Below the pieces are notes generated by a model that had not been told where the DNA came from, made no database searches, and was given only the letters and a program-made list of their open reading frames with translations. This document shows positions 1 to 5,595 of a stretch of DNA of 7,977 nucleotides, one piece after another. Each line of letters starts with the position of its first letter. The first letter of the stretch is position 1. The DNA is from Bacteroidia bacterium (GTDB lineage: Bacteria; Bacteroidota; Bacteroidia; NS11-12g; UBA9320), in contig JABDQY010000108.1 in NCBI GenBank assembly GCA_013042025.1, positions 1 to 7,977 of the forward strand. The letters run 5' to 3'. Position numbers and translations under genes: made by a program.

Positions 1-524
1 TTTTTCAATCCTTCTTGTAATAGATGGTCTCGGCTTGTGCCGCTTAGTCCAATCTGAAATCTGTCTATTGTTTGTTGTTGGATTCCACGTTCTATTAAAT
101 ACGGTTTGTAGATTACTTTGCCATCTAGACTTTCATTTAGTCTACTAAAGAAATGTTTTTTAGCAAATTCTAATGCAGCATAAACTCCATCTTTAATACG
201 TGCTTCTTCAGCAAGCTCATTAACATCAATCTGCCCTTCCTCAATTTCAATGTTATACCTATCCGCTAAATGTTTAATTGCCAAAGGATACGATAATCCT
301 TCATGTTCCATTATAAATTGAAATACATTTCCTCCTTGACCACAGCTAAAACATTTAAAAATTCCTTTGCTAGGGGAAACACTCATACTTGGATGTTTGT
401 CGTCATGGAACGGACAAAGTCCTTTATAATTTGCACCAGCTCGCTTTAACGTAACATACTCTCCAACTACCTCTTCAATAGGTGCTACGTCAAATATTTT
501 ATCGATTACTGCTTGTGAAATCAT
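1..524 (-). CDS. dnaG: DNA primase DnaG, N-terminal part (cut by left edge)
   Basis: DnaG makes the short RNA primers that start Okazaki fragments at the replication fork, working with the replicative helicase. The 174 visible residues hold the N-terminal CHC2-type zinc-binding domain, with ligands C37, H40, C58 and C61 (CPFH then CFSCGQGG), preceded by the usual opening in which the protein begins MISQAVIDKIFDVAPIEEVV. After it comes the start of the RNA polymerase (catalytic core) domain, with the family segment YLIERGI at 142-148 followed by an F.IGL stretch. The TOPRIM catalytic site and the helicase-binding C-terminus lie beyond the left edge. The ATG at 524 matches the family's N-terminus, and a weak GGTGA lies a few bases upstream. 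The gene is divergent from the amidohydrolase. The zinc motif and core start look like the chromosomal primase rather than a phage helicase-primase fusion, though the missing C-terminus could not be checked. Confidence 0.95.
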   Translation of the reverse strand, partial: MISQAVIDKIFDVAPIEEVVGEYVTLKRAGANYKGLCPFHDDKHPSMSVSPSKGIFKCFSCGQGGNVFQFIMEHEGLSYPLAIKHLADRYNIEIEEGQIDVNELAEEARIKDGVYAALEFAKKHFFSRLNESLDGKVIYKPYLIERGIQQQTIDRFQIGLSGTSRDHLLQEGLK

Positions 525-576
525 TTATCACCACGAAGAAAAGAAAATGAAAGGAATCTCTCTAAATTTGTGGAGA

Positions 577-603
577 AAACTGAAGTGAAAGAGTTCTCAG
601 TTT
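577..603. repeat. Short inverted repeat, 7-bp arms
   Basis: AAACTGA at 577-583 is perfectly complementary to TCAGTTT at 597-603, with a 13-base spacer. It lies between two divergent genes, about 40 bases upstream of the -7-like box of the amidohydrolase. It could be an operator or chance; arms of this length are not rare in AT-rich DNA. There is no T-run directly after it that would make it a terminator. Confidence 0.3.
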
Positions 604-643
604 AATCGAATTTTGAAAATGGTTCTAGTTAATCAGCTATTCA

Positions 644-651
644 TACATTTG
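644..651 (+). promoter_or_regulatory. -7 promoter box TACATTTG before the amidohydrolase
   Basis: The octamer is an exact match to the Bacteroidota primary-sigma -7 consensus TAnnTTTG and ends 5 bases before the ATG at 657. The nearest upstream TTTG (612-615) is 28 bases away, farther than the usual spacing of roughly 17 to 23, so a -33 element is not established. If used, transcription would start at or next to the start codon. Confidence 0.45.
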
Positions 652-656
652 TAACA

Positions 657-1844
657 ATGAATCTAGCTGAAAGGATACATGAACTTTCTGTAAATCAGCA
701 AACTGACTTACAAGCAACTCGAAGACATTTACATAGTCACCCAGAACTCTCATTTAAAGAGTTTGAAACTACAAAATACATAGCAAACAAACTCAAAGAA
801 ACTGGTTTTGACTTACAACAAATTACTGAAACGGGTGGTTTTATTGATATTCATGGGAAGAATCCTTCAAAACGAGTGATTGCCCTAAGAGGAGACATTG
901 ATGCTCTTCCAATTTTTGAAAAAAATGAGAATGATTACACTTCACAAAACAAAGGTGTGATGCATGCTTGCGGCCACGATGTTCACACTACATGTGTTCT
1001 AGGTGCAATTCAAATATTGAATCAATTAAAAGATGAATTTGAAGGCACAATTCGATGTATCTTTCAACCGGGAGAAGAAAAATTACCCGGCGGAGCTAGT
1101 ATTATGATTAAAAATGGGGTGCTTAAGAACCCTAATGTTGAAAAGATATTCGGACAACATGTAATGCCACTTATTGATGTTGGCAAAGTTGGTTTTAGAA
1201 GCGGACTTTATATGGCAAGTGCCGATGAAATCTATATTAAAGTTATTGGCAAAGGTGGGCACGGAGCACATCCTCATATGAATATCGATCCGGTAGTTAT
1301 TTCAGCACAGATAATAACAGAATTACAAACTATTGTGAGCAGACATGCGAAACCAAGTATGCCTAGTGTTTTGAGTATTGGGAAAGTAATTGCTGAAGGA
1401 GCAACTAATGTTATTCCTAATGAAGTAAATATGGAAGGTACATTCAGAACATTTGATGAAGAATGGCGTATGCGAGCACATGGTATTATCAAAAAAATAT
1501 GCAACGACATTGCTGAAATGCACGGTGCGAAATGTGAAGTGGAAGTTCGAAAAGGATATCCATTTCTCAAGAATAATACTGAGCTAAGTGATAATGCAAA
1601 GAATTGGGCAATTGAATATCTAGGAGAAGAGAATGTTGAAGACTTAGAGATTTGGCCGGCTGGAGAAGACTTTGCATACTTTTCACAAGAAATTCCAGCT
1701 TGCTTTTATCGATTAGGAATTCGAAATGAGCAAAGAGGTATAACCTCAATGCTCCATACTCCTACATTCGATATTGATGAAGAAGCACTAAAAGTTGGAG
1801 CAGGTTTAATGGCATATTTAGCAATTCGAGAATTGAATAGCTAA
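657..1844 (+). CDS. M20-family amidohydrolase (N-acyl amino acid / hippurate hydrolase type)
   Basis: This is a 395-residue cytosolic metal-dependent hydrolase of the M20D group, which removes acyl groups from N-acyl amino acids or related amides. The family length (about 380-400) is matched. Visible di-metal site residues are C105 and H107 in MHACGHD, E140/E141 in FQPGEEK, H168 in FGQHV and H367 in MLHTP. The segment GKGGHGAHPH at 198-207 marks the lid/dimerisation domain inserted in the catalytic domain, and PAGEDFAYF at 334-342 is another family signature. FQPGEE has Gly where FQPAEE is common, a mild variation. No signal peptide is seen. The ATG at 657 gives a typical N-terminus with the conserved RRHLHSHPELSF at 22-33. 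It is first in a tight plus-strand run with YraN and a DoxX-like protein. The exact substrate (hippurate, indole-acetyl amino acids, N-acetyl-diaminopimelate or other) cannot be told from sequence. Confidence 0.93.
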   Translation: MNLAERIHELSVNQQTDLQATRRHLHSHPELSFKEFETTKYIANKLKETGFDLQQITETGGFIDIHGKNPSKRVIALRGDIDALPIFEKNENDYTSQNKGVMHACGHDVHTTCVLGAIQILNQLKDEFEGTIRCIFQPGEEKLPGGASIMIKNGVLKNPNVEKIFGQHVMPLIDVGKVGFRSGLYMASADEIYIKVIGKGGHGAHPHMNIDPVVISAQIITELQTIVSRHAKPSMPSVLSIGKVIAEGATNVIPNEVNMEGTFRTFDEEWRMRAHGIIKKICNDIAEMHGAKCEVEVRKGYPFLKNNTELSDNAKNWAIEYLGEENVEDLEIWPAGEDFAYFSQEIPACFYRLGIRNEQRGITSMLHTPTFDIDEEALKVGAGLMAYLAIRELNS

Positions 1845-1863
1845 TAAAGCGTTTATGATTAGA

Positions 1864-1879
1864 TATACGCAAACGTATA
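1864..1879. repeat. Small palindrome TATACG-CAAA-CGTATA
   Basis: Six-base perfect arms (1864-1869 and 1874-1879) flank a four-base loop. The site lies between the amidohydrolase stop and the likely true start of the YraN gene. It may be a small mRNA hairpin or a protein-binding site. If translation instead starts at 1855 it would be inside the coding region. Confidence 0.3.
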
Positions 1880-1887
1880 ATTCAAAA

Positions 1888-2262
1888 ATGACTATGAGTT
1901 CTTACAAACAAAAATTTGGTGAAGAAGGTGAAAAACTAGCATTGACTCATCTTATTGAGAAAGGATATAAAATTTTAGCCAAAAATTACCGAAGTGGCAG
2001 AGCAGAGATAGACATTATTGCCGAGATAGATGGAGTTTATGTTTTTGTTGAAGTAAAAATCCGTGAAACAGATAAGTATGGCTTACCTGAGGAGGCAGTT
2101 TCAACCAAAAAAATTAATATGATGGCTCAAGGTGCTGAAGATTATTTACTTGAATTCGACTTAAACGGAGATTGCAGATATGACATTGTCTCCATCATTA
2201 AAAACAAGTTTAAAACAGAAATCACCCATCTCGAGGATGCCTTTTGGCCAGGATTGTATTAG
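1888..2262 (+). CDS. YraN family (UPF0102) nuclease-fold protein
   Basis: This small cytosolic protein belongs to a family with a restriction-endonuclease-like (PD-(D/E)XK) fold; its cellular role is not firmly known. Counting from the ATG at 1888 it has 124 residues, close to the family's usual 120. Visible signatures are FGEEGEKLAL near the start, the metal-site residues of AEIDIIA and VFVEVKIR (E and D of EID, then E and K of EVK), and the C-terminal RYDIVSI and HLEDAFWPG typical of Bacteroidota members. An in-frame ATG at 1855 would add eleven residues (135 in total), and another ATG lies at 1894. I prefer 1888 or 1894 because members normally begin only about 6 to 10 residues before the GxxGE motif. 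The gene follows the amidohydrolase by 43 bases (10 from the upstream ATG), so co-transcription is likely. Confidence 0.9.
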   Translation: MTMSSYKQKFGEEGEKLALTHLIEKGYKILAKNYRSGRAEIDIIAEIDGVYVFVEVKIRETDKYGLPEEAVSTKKINMMAQGAEDYLLEFDLNGDCRYDIVSIIKNKFKTEITHLEDAFWPGLY

Positions 2263-2300
2263 GTTTTAAAAGGAATCTAATTTCAATCGTTTAACTAACT

Positions 2301-2687
2301 ATGAAAAAATACCTGCCTGTTATTTTTAGAATTATCCCTGCACTTATCTTACTTCAAACACTGTATTTCAAGTTTACAGGATCGCCAGAAAGTGTTTATA
2401 TTTTTACGCAAGTGGGATTAGAACCTGTAGGAAGAATAGGAATTGGTATTGTCGAATTAATTGCTGCAGTTTTACTTCTATTTCCAAGAACGGCATGGTT
2501 AGGCTCCTTAATTGCCCTAGGAATAATAAGTGGAGCAATTATGATGCATTTAACAGATTTAGGTATTGAAGTGCAAGGAGATGGCGGCTATCTTTTTGCT
2601 CTCGCAATACTTGTTTGGATTTTTAGTGCAGTTGTTTTGTGGATGAACAAGACCAAACTTCCAATAGTTGGAAGTAGGTTTAACTAA
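2301..2687 (+). CDS. DoxX-like small integral membrane protein
   Basis: This 128-residue protein has four predicted membrane helices, roughly at residues 5-21, 45-61, 65-83 and 97-115. It resembles the DoxX family in its N-terminal helix followed by YFKFTGSPES, the short periplasmic stretch, and a charged residue within helix 2 (E52 in GIVELIAAVLLLFP). Functions in that family are diverse and mostly undefined (some members act in redox or quinone-linked complexes), so no substrate is assigned. The ATG at 2301 gives the usual MKK start; no Shine-Dalgarno sequence or clear promoter is seen. It lies 38 bases after the YraN gene, in the same direction. Its stop codon overlaps the stop of the convergent EEP gene by four bases. 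Confidence 0.8.
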   Translation: MKKYLPVIFRIIPALILLQTLYFKFTGSPESVYIFTQVGLEPVGRIGIGIVELIAAVLLLFPRTAWLGSLIALGIISGAIMMHLTDLGIEVQGDGGYLFALAILVWIFSAVVLWMNKTKLPIVGSRFN

Positions 2688-3973
2688 AGTTTTACTACTT
2701 TTTTTCTGACAATTGTTTCATCTGAAAGTGAAATATTAAAGACATATGTGCCCGGTAACCAATTGCTAGCATCTATTTCATTCCAACCTTGAATATATTG
2801 ATTCACCGAACTATATATTAGTTTACCTTGGATATTTCTTATTTCTAAGCTTTCTGCAACACCGTTATCTAACTTCCAACTGAGGACATTCTGAATTGGA
2901 TTCCCTACGACTAAATTTCGTTCATATTCTAACTTCTTTGCACCAGCAGTACTCTTTGTTATACCAAGCTTCAATTCAACGGGGAGGTGATCACTCATAT
3001 TGTATAATGCACTAAGTACATTGGCAGGTACCGAAGTATTTGCAGGTGAAATTAAACTCTTATTAAAGTGAAGTGCATCATTTCCAACTGCCTTATATGA
3101 TCCATCGATATATTCCATACCTCTAGTATTATCCAATATTTCTTTACCACAAAGTACAAAGTCAAATCGATCATCCATCCCACCTGTACTAAAACAACCT
3201 CCACTTGATGAAGTTCTTGTACTTTGGGTATGCAAGTCGGAATAGAGCGAATTGTTGTTCCAGCTTGCTGCTTTGTTCTTAGGATCGTAAAATTGAATGT
3301 ATGAATTACTATTAGCAATTAAATTTTGGTAGCATGCTTCACTGCTTGTTTGAATATTGAAATCACCAGCAATAATGTAGTTTACATCTTCATAATTGTT
3401 GGCATGATAACTCATTACCGCTTCTGTCATTTCTGCTCTTTCCACTTTATCTGCAGATGTGCTACCTGCCTTCAAATGTGTAACATACACCACTAAGAAA
3501 GTAGTATCACCATTTACCAAATCTGAATCATAATTATAGTATAACGTGTACACATCAATCTGACGAACCAATGTAGTATTATTAGCAGCTTTCCTTATTT
3601 TATCCTGATTGGCTAAACTGAATTTATTTTTGTTGTAATACAACATGTTACACAAATTTGAATTTGCACTATACGTGCATTGTTTGTAATAACTTCGACC
3701 ATCTTTGTTTAGGGCGTTAGTCAATAAACGATTCGCAGCAGTACCTCCATCTCCGGCAATTTCATTGCAAGCAATGATATCTGGAAGCACGTATCCAACA
3801 ATTGTGTTCATGTATCCATCTTTGCTAGTTGCATTGTTGTTAGAATTGGTACAATATGATGTACTGTTCCGATAATTTAGCAAATTATACTGCATGAAAG
3901 TTACCGTATCAACTGCAGTTTGACCAAAAGCAAATTGACTAACTAAAAGAAAGAGAACTCCCCATTTTTTCAT
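2684..3973 (-). CDS. Secreted EEP-superfamily nuclease/phosphatase with T9SS sorting tail
   Basis: The 429-residue product has a signal peptide at about 1-18 (MKKWGVLFLLVSQFAFGQ). An endonuclease/exonuclease/phosphatase domain spans about 22-336. Its motifs are in order: MQYNLLNY (N30, metal or phosphate site), DIIACNEIAG (E71, metal ligand), THLKAG (H166), IIAGDFNIQ (D204 and N206), RFDFVL (D271) and the final catalytic pair MSDHLP (D328-H329). Residues about 350-429 look like a T9SS type A C-terminal domain: the NPIQN start, SLEIRNIQGK, LPGTYVFNIS and a terminal KKVVKL. I infer that it is exported by the Sec system and then carried over the outer membrane, released or anchored at the surface. 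The substrate (DNA, RNA or a phosphoester) is unknown; extracellular DNA is one possibility. Seven cysteines in the mature part could form disulfides. It lies 25 bases downstream of the tyrosine phosphatase gene and has its own -7-like box. Confidence 0.88.
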   Translation of the reverse strand: MKKWGVLFLLVSQFAFGQTAVDTVTFMQYNLLNYRNSTSYCTNSNNNATSKDGYMNTIVGYVLPDIIACNEIAGDGGTAANRLLTNALNKDGRSYYKQCTYSANSNLCNMLYYNKNKFSLANQDKIRKAANNTTLVRQIDVYTLYYNYDSDLVNGDTTFLVVYVTHLKAGSTSADKVERAEMTEAVMSYHANNYEDVNYIIAGDFNIQTSSEACYQNLIANSNSYIQFYDPKNKAASWNNNSLYSDLHTQSTRTSSSGGCFSTGGMDDRFDFVLCGKEILDNTRGMEYIDGSYKAVGNDALHFNKSLISPANTSVPANVLSALYNMSDHLPVELKLGITKSTAGAKKLEYERNLVVGNPIQNVLSWKLDNGVAESLEIRNIQGKLIYSSVNQYIQGWNEIDASNWLPGTYVFNISLSDETIVRKKVVKL

Positions 3974-3978
3974 TGGTT

Positions 3979-3986
3979 CGAATGTA
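3979..3986 (-). promoter_or_regulatory. Possible -7 box TACATTCG before the EEP gene
   Basis: On the minus strand this octamer matches TAnnTTTG at all but one position and ends 5 bases before the ATG. It overlaps the 25-base gap after the phosphatase gene. No -33 TTG at suitable spacing is visible, so it may be a weak or secondary promoter, or chance. Confidence 0.3.
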
Positions 3987-3998
3987 GCTAATCCAATA

Positions 3999-4487
3999 TT
4001 AGGAAAGAGATAAATTGTGTTTTTCTACTAAAAAATGAATAAAGCCATCACAACTTCTATCCAAGGTTTGAAAGCATTCTTCAAAACCATCAATATCACC
4101 AAACCAAGGATCAATTACCGCACTTCCTTTGTCTACTGAATCAAAATATCGCATCATAAATAACTCATAATCTGTGTTTTTTGGAGCAATATCTAAAGCA
4201 TTACTTCGATTACTTTCATCCATCACTATCACGTAATCAAATTGATTGAAATGATGCTTTTTCAATTGTTGAGCCCGATGATTGAGTGGTACATTATGTT
4301 TTTTTGCTACCGCAATTGTTCGCTCATCTGGTACTTCCCCAATATGATAACTTGCAGTCCCACTGCTTTCCACCTCAAAATATGATGCCAAATTATGTTC
4401 ATCCAATTTCGAATCAAAAAGTGCCTCTGCCAAAGGTGATCTGCAAATGTTACCCAAACAGACAAACATTACTCCAATCTTTTCCAT
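3999..4487 (-). CDS. Low-molecular-weight protein tyrosine phosphatase
   Basis: This 162-residue cytosolic enzyme removes phosphate from protein tyrosines (or small phosphoesters) through a cysteinyl-phosphate intermediate. The P-loop is VCLGNICRSP at 9-18, with nucleophile C10, R16 and S17, preceded by the usual N-terminal strand. The general-acid aspartate is D126 in VIDPWFGD, and YVIVMDESN at 85-93 and ESSGTASYHIG at 40-50 are family segments. W in the usual WH.G segment is replaced by Y (YHIG). Length is typical. The ATG at 4487 places the P-loop at the normal distance from the N-terminus. Bacterial relatives often control capsule or polysaccharide export, paired with a tyrosine kinase, but no such kinase or polysaccharide gene is in view. 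It is divergent from the small DUF456-like gene. An arsenate reductase role is less likely, since partner ars genes are absent. Confidence 0.93.
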   Translation of the reverse strand: MEKIGVMFVCLGNICRSPLAEALFDSKLDEHNLASYFEVESSGTASYHIGEVPDERTIAVAKKHNVPLNHRAQQLKKHHFNQFDYVIVMDESNRSNALDIAPKNTDYELFMMRYFDSVDKGSAVIDPWFGDIDGFEECFQTLDRSCDGFIHFLVEKHNLSLS

Positions 4488-4491
4488 AGTA

Positions 4492-4526
4492 CAAATGTAG
4501 TTTTATGCAATTTATATTTGGTCAAA
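4492..4526 (-). promoter_or_regulatory. Promoter-like site of the phosphatase gene
   Basis: On the minus strand TACATTTG (4499-4492) exactly matches the -7 consensus TAnnTTTG and ends only 4 bases before the start codon. An upstream TTTG (4526-4523) lies 23 bases away, at the long end of the usual -33 to -7 spacing. Transcription would begin at or next to the ATG. Confidence 0.45.
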
Positions 4527-4546
4527 AAAAGAACTTACATTACTCA

Positions 4547-4557
4547 TTATCTGATAA
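4547..4557. promoter_or_regulatory. Palindrome TTATC-T-GATAA, shares ATCTGATAAA with site near 5057
   Basis: A perfect 5-bp palindrome around a central base. The 10-base string ATCTGATAAA (4549-4558) recurs exactly at 5057-5066, one arm of the hairpin before the DUF456 gene. Both lie upstream of the two related membrane-protein genes, so a shared binding site is possible. It is 121 bases upstream of the first of them and 60 bases from the phosphatase start. Confidence 0.3.
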
Positions 4558-4625
4558 ATACGACAATCAATAAACCTTCATTTTTGGATTTACACTATCA
4601 ACTTTAAAAAATAGTTGAAGGGATG

Positions 4626-4656
4626 TTTGTCAATATCACTTAATGTTTGATTTTTG
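4626..4656 (+). promoter_or_regulatory. Promoter-like site of the 114-residue membrane protein gene
   Basis: TTTG (4626-4629) is followed after 19 bases by GATTTTTG (4649-4656), one mismatch from the -7 consensus TAnnTTTG. The spacing is right for the Bacteroidota primary sigma factor. It leaves a short leader of about 15 to 20 bases before the ATG at 4678. This is the best-formed two-part promoter in the window. Confidence 0.5.
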
Positions 4657-4677
4657 CACAAGTAATATCAATATTCC

Positions 4678-5022
4678 ATGGAAAATATATTAATCGTTTT
4701 AGGGATTTTAATCTTAGGTTCAGCTATCGGAGGAACGCAACTTCCAAAGCTTCCAGGTGCAGTTTTATCATTAGGTGCTTTGTTCTTAGCATTATTTAAT
4801 TCTCACGCTCGTGAAAACATGATGGCTAGCTTTTTTATTATTCCTATTATTCTATTACTAGTTGGTGTGGGAACTTACTTAGCAGAAAAAAAATTAGCTA
4901 CACAAGGTGAAAATGCTAGCGGGCAAACAAAGATGCTGGCAAACTCAAATTTCCAAGTACTCTTTATAATCATAGTAACTTTCTACTTCGTATCGGTTTT
5001 CTTCTGGCCTTTCTTTAGCTAA
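4678..5022 (+). CDS. Small membrane protein resembling the N-terminal part of DUF456
   Basis: This is a 114-residue integral membrane protein of unknown function. Likely membrane segments are about 3-20, 28-41, 51-69 and 91-112. Residues 1-40 align without gaps with residues 1-40 of the DUF456 protein encoded next, with 18 identities, including the helix-turn motif LPKLPG at 22-27 (LPGLPG in the neighbour). The glycine-rich middle of DUF456 and its C-terminal segment are missing, and the polar linker at 70-92 and last helix do not obviously match. It is therefore either a shortened diverged paralogue or a separate small family sharing the same hairpin. The ATG at 4678 aligns exactly with the neighbour's start. 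It is followed after 63 bases by the DUF456 gene in the same direction, though that gene seems to have its own promoter. No frameshift or stop interrupting a longer frame was evident. Confidence 0.75.
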   Translation: MENILIVLGILILGSAIGGTQLPKLPGAVLSLGALFLALFNSHARENMMASFFIIPIILLLVGVGTYLAEKKLATQGENASGQTKMLANSNFQVLFIIIVTFYFVSVFFWPFFS

Positions 5023-5041
5023 AATCAGACCTTTCTTATCG

Positions 5042-5066
5042 TTTATCAGATTAAGCATCTGATAAA
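5042..5066. repeat. Perfect 10-bp inverted repeat beside the DUF456 promoter
   Basis: TTTATCAGAT (5042-5051) and ATCTGATAAA (5057-5066) are exact reverse complements around a 5-base loop TAAGC. The site begins 20 bases after the stop of the preceding gene and ends 6 bases before the -7-like box at 5073. There is no T-run after the stem and it is AT-rich, so it is a poor Rho-independent terminator. Its place, where the -33 element should be, suits an operator for a dimeric regulator. Confidence 0.5.
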
Positions 5067-5072
5067 ACTCAA

Positions 5073-5080
5073 TACCTTTG
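5073..5080 (+). promoter_or_regulatory. -7 promoter box TACCTTTG before the DUF456 gene
   Basis: An exact match to TAnnTTTG, followed by CACCT and the ATG at 5086, so the transcript would be leaderless or nearly so. No TTG lies at -33 spacing; that position is occupied by the inverted repeat, which could mean that the promoter needs or is blocked by a regulator. Confidence 0.5.
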
Positions 5081-5085
5081 CACCT

Positions 5086-5595
5086 ATGGAAATAGCAATA
5101 ATTGTTATTGGAATTCTTTTAATTGTTGTTGGTCTTGCAGGTAGCATTCTACCTGGACTACCAGGACCACCCATTTCGTATGCAGCATTATTATTATTAT
5201 TCTTTATCCCTGAATACCAAGCCGAACTTGCAAATAATAGTTACGTATGGTTAATTGTTCTCGGAGTTATTACTGGCTTAATAACTTTAGTAGATTACTA
5301 CATGCCCATTTGGGGTACAAAGAAGTTTGGAGGCACTCCTGCCGGATCGAGAGGAAGCACAATTGGTTTAATAGTTGGTGCCTTCTTAACGTTCTTCACT
5401 GCGGGAATAGGAGCAATTGCTTTGTTGCTAGGACCTGCGGTTGGTGCATACCTTGGAGAAAAATATGAAGGGAAAGACAACAAAACTGCAATTCAATCTG
5501 CTAAAGGATCCTTCTTAGGATTTATTGCAGGCACCTTTATGAAAGTGGTTGTTATTATTATAATTGCTATTTACTTCGCAAGAGTAATTTTATAG
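5086..5595 (+). CDS. DUF456 family integral membrane protein
   Basis: A 169-residue inner-membrane protein of the DUF456 family, whose function is unknown. Membrane segments lie at about 2-20, 29-41, 53-72, 91-123 (probably a hairpin) and 142-167. The first two helices are joined by ILPGLPGPP (21-29), a hallmark of the family. The glycine-rich stretch at 82-98, with GSRGSTIG at 87-94, and the late segment SAKGSFLGFIAG with a following K are also family-typical. Length fits the family's usual 160-170. The ATG at 5086 lies 6 bases after a -7 box and gives the expected hydrophobic N-terminus. It follows a smaller relative by 63 bases. Its stop overlaps the stop of lhgO on the other strand by six bases, leaving no room for an intergenic terminator. 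Confidence 0.88.
   Translation: MEIAIIVIGILLIVVGLAGSILPGLPGPPISYAALLLLFFIPEYQAELANNSYVWLIVLGVITGLITLVDYYMPIWGTKKFGGTPAGSRGSTIGLIVGAFLTFFTAGIGAIALLLGPAVGAYLGEKYEGKDNKTAIQSAKGSFLGFIAGTFMKVVVIIIIAIYFARVIL

Larger units (their letters stand above)
525..656. other. Divergent intergenic spacer between dnaG and the amidohydrolase
   Basis: This 132-base spacer must hold the promoters for dnaG (minus) and the amidohydrolase operon (plus). On the plus strand a -7-like box lies at 644-651. An imperfectly placed hairpin (577-603) sits near the middle. I found no convincing TAnnTTTG box for dnaG; the run TTTTCTTTTCTTCG just before its start is only a poor match. No small ORF or RNA gene is apparent. Confidence 0.6.
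4488..4677. other. Divergent intergenic spacer, phosphatase / small membrane protein
   Basis: This 190-base AT-rich region contains promoter-like sites for both genes, a TTATC-T-GATAA palindrome (4547-4557), and a weak inverted repeat TCAACT / AGTTGA at 4598-4603 and 4613-4618. I see no small ORF with a credible start and no structured RNA. The central part has no other recognisable feature. Confidence 0.55.

Noticed and set aside
1083..1749. Several minus-strand open frames inside the amidohydrolase gene
   Set aside because: They lie wholly antisense to a strongly conserved gene, have no family motifs, and look like by-products of its codon use.
3052..3318. An 88-codon open frame within the EEP gene, same strand, other frame
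   Set aside because: It overlaps conserved catalytic segments of the EEP protein, and its translation has no recognisable features.
3999..4487. Arsenate reductase (ArsC, thioredoxin type) for the phosphatase gene
   Set aside because: The fold is shared, but the DPW acid loop and the absence of the later resolving cysteine pair and of ars neighbours favour a tyrosine phosphatase.
4286..4489. A 67-codon plus-strand frame opposite the phosphatase gene
   Set aside because: It is antisense to the catalytic P-loop region and shows no domain or promoter of its own.
4598..4618. Inverted repeat TCAACT / AGTTGA as a terminator or operator
   Set aside because: The arms are only six bases with a nine-base A-rich loop, which is expected by chance in this AT-rich spacer; no T-run follows.
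5187..5203. Run of TTA repeats (TTATTATTATTATT) as a possible microsatellite or phase-variable tract
   Set aside because: It is a trinucleotide run coding for consecutive leucines in a membrane helix, so slippage would not shift the frame.
5247..5483. Open frames overlapping the DUF456 gene in other frames
   Set aside because: The DUF456 frame has clear family motifs and membrane helices; the alternatives do not.
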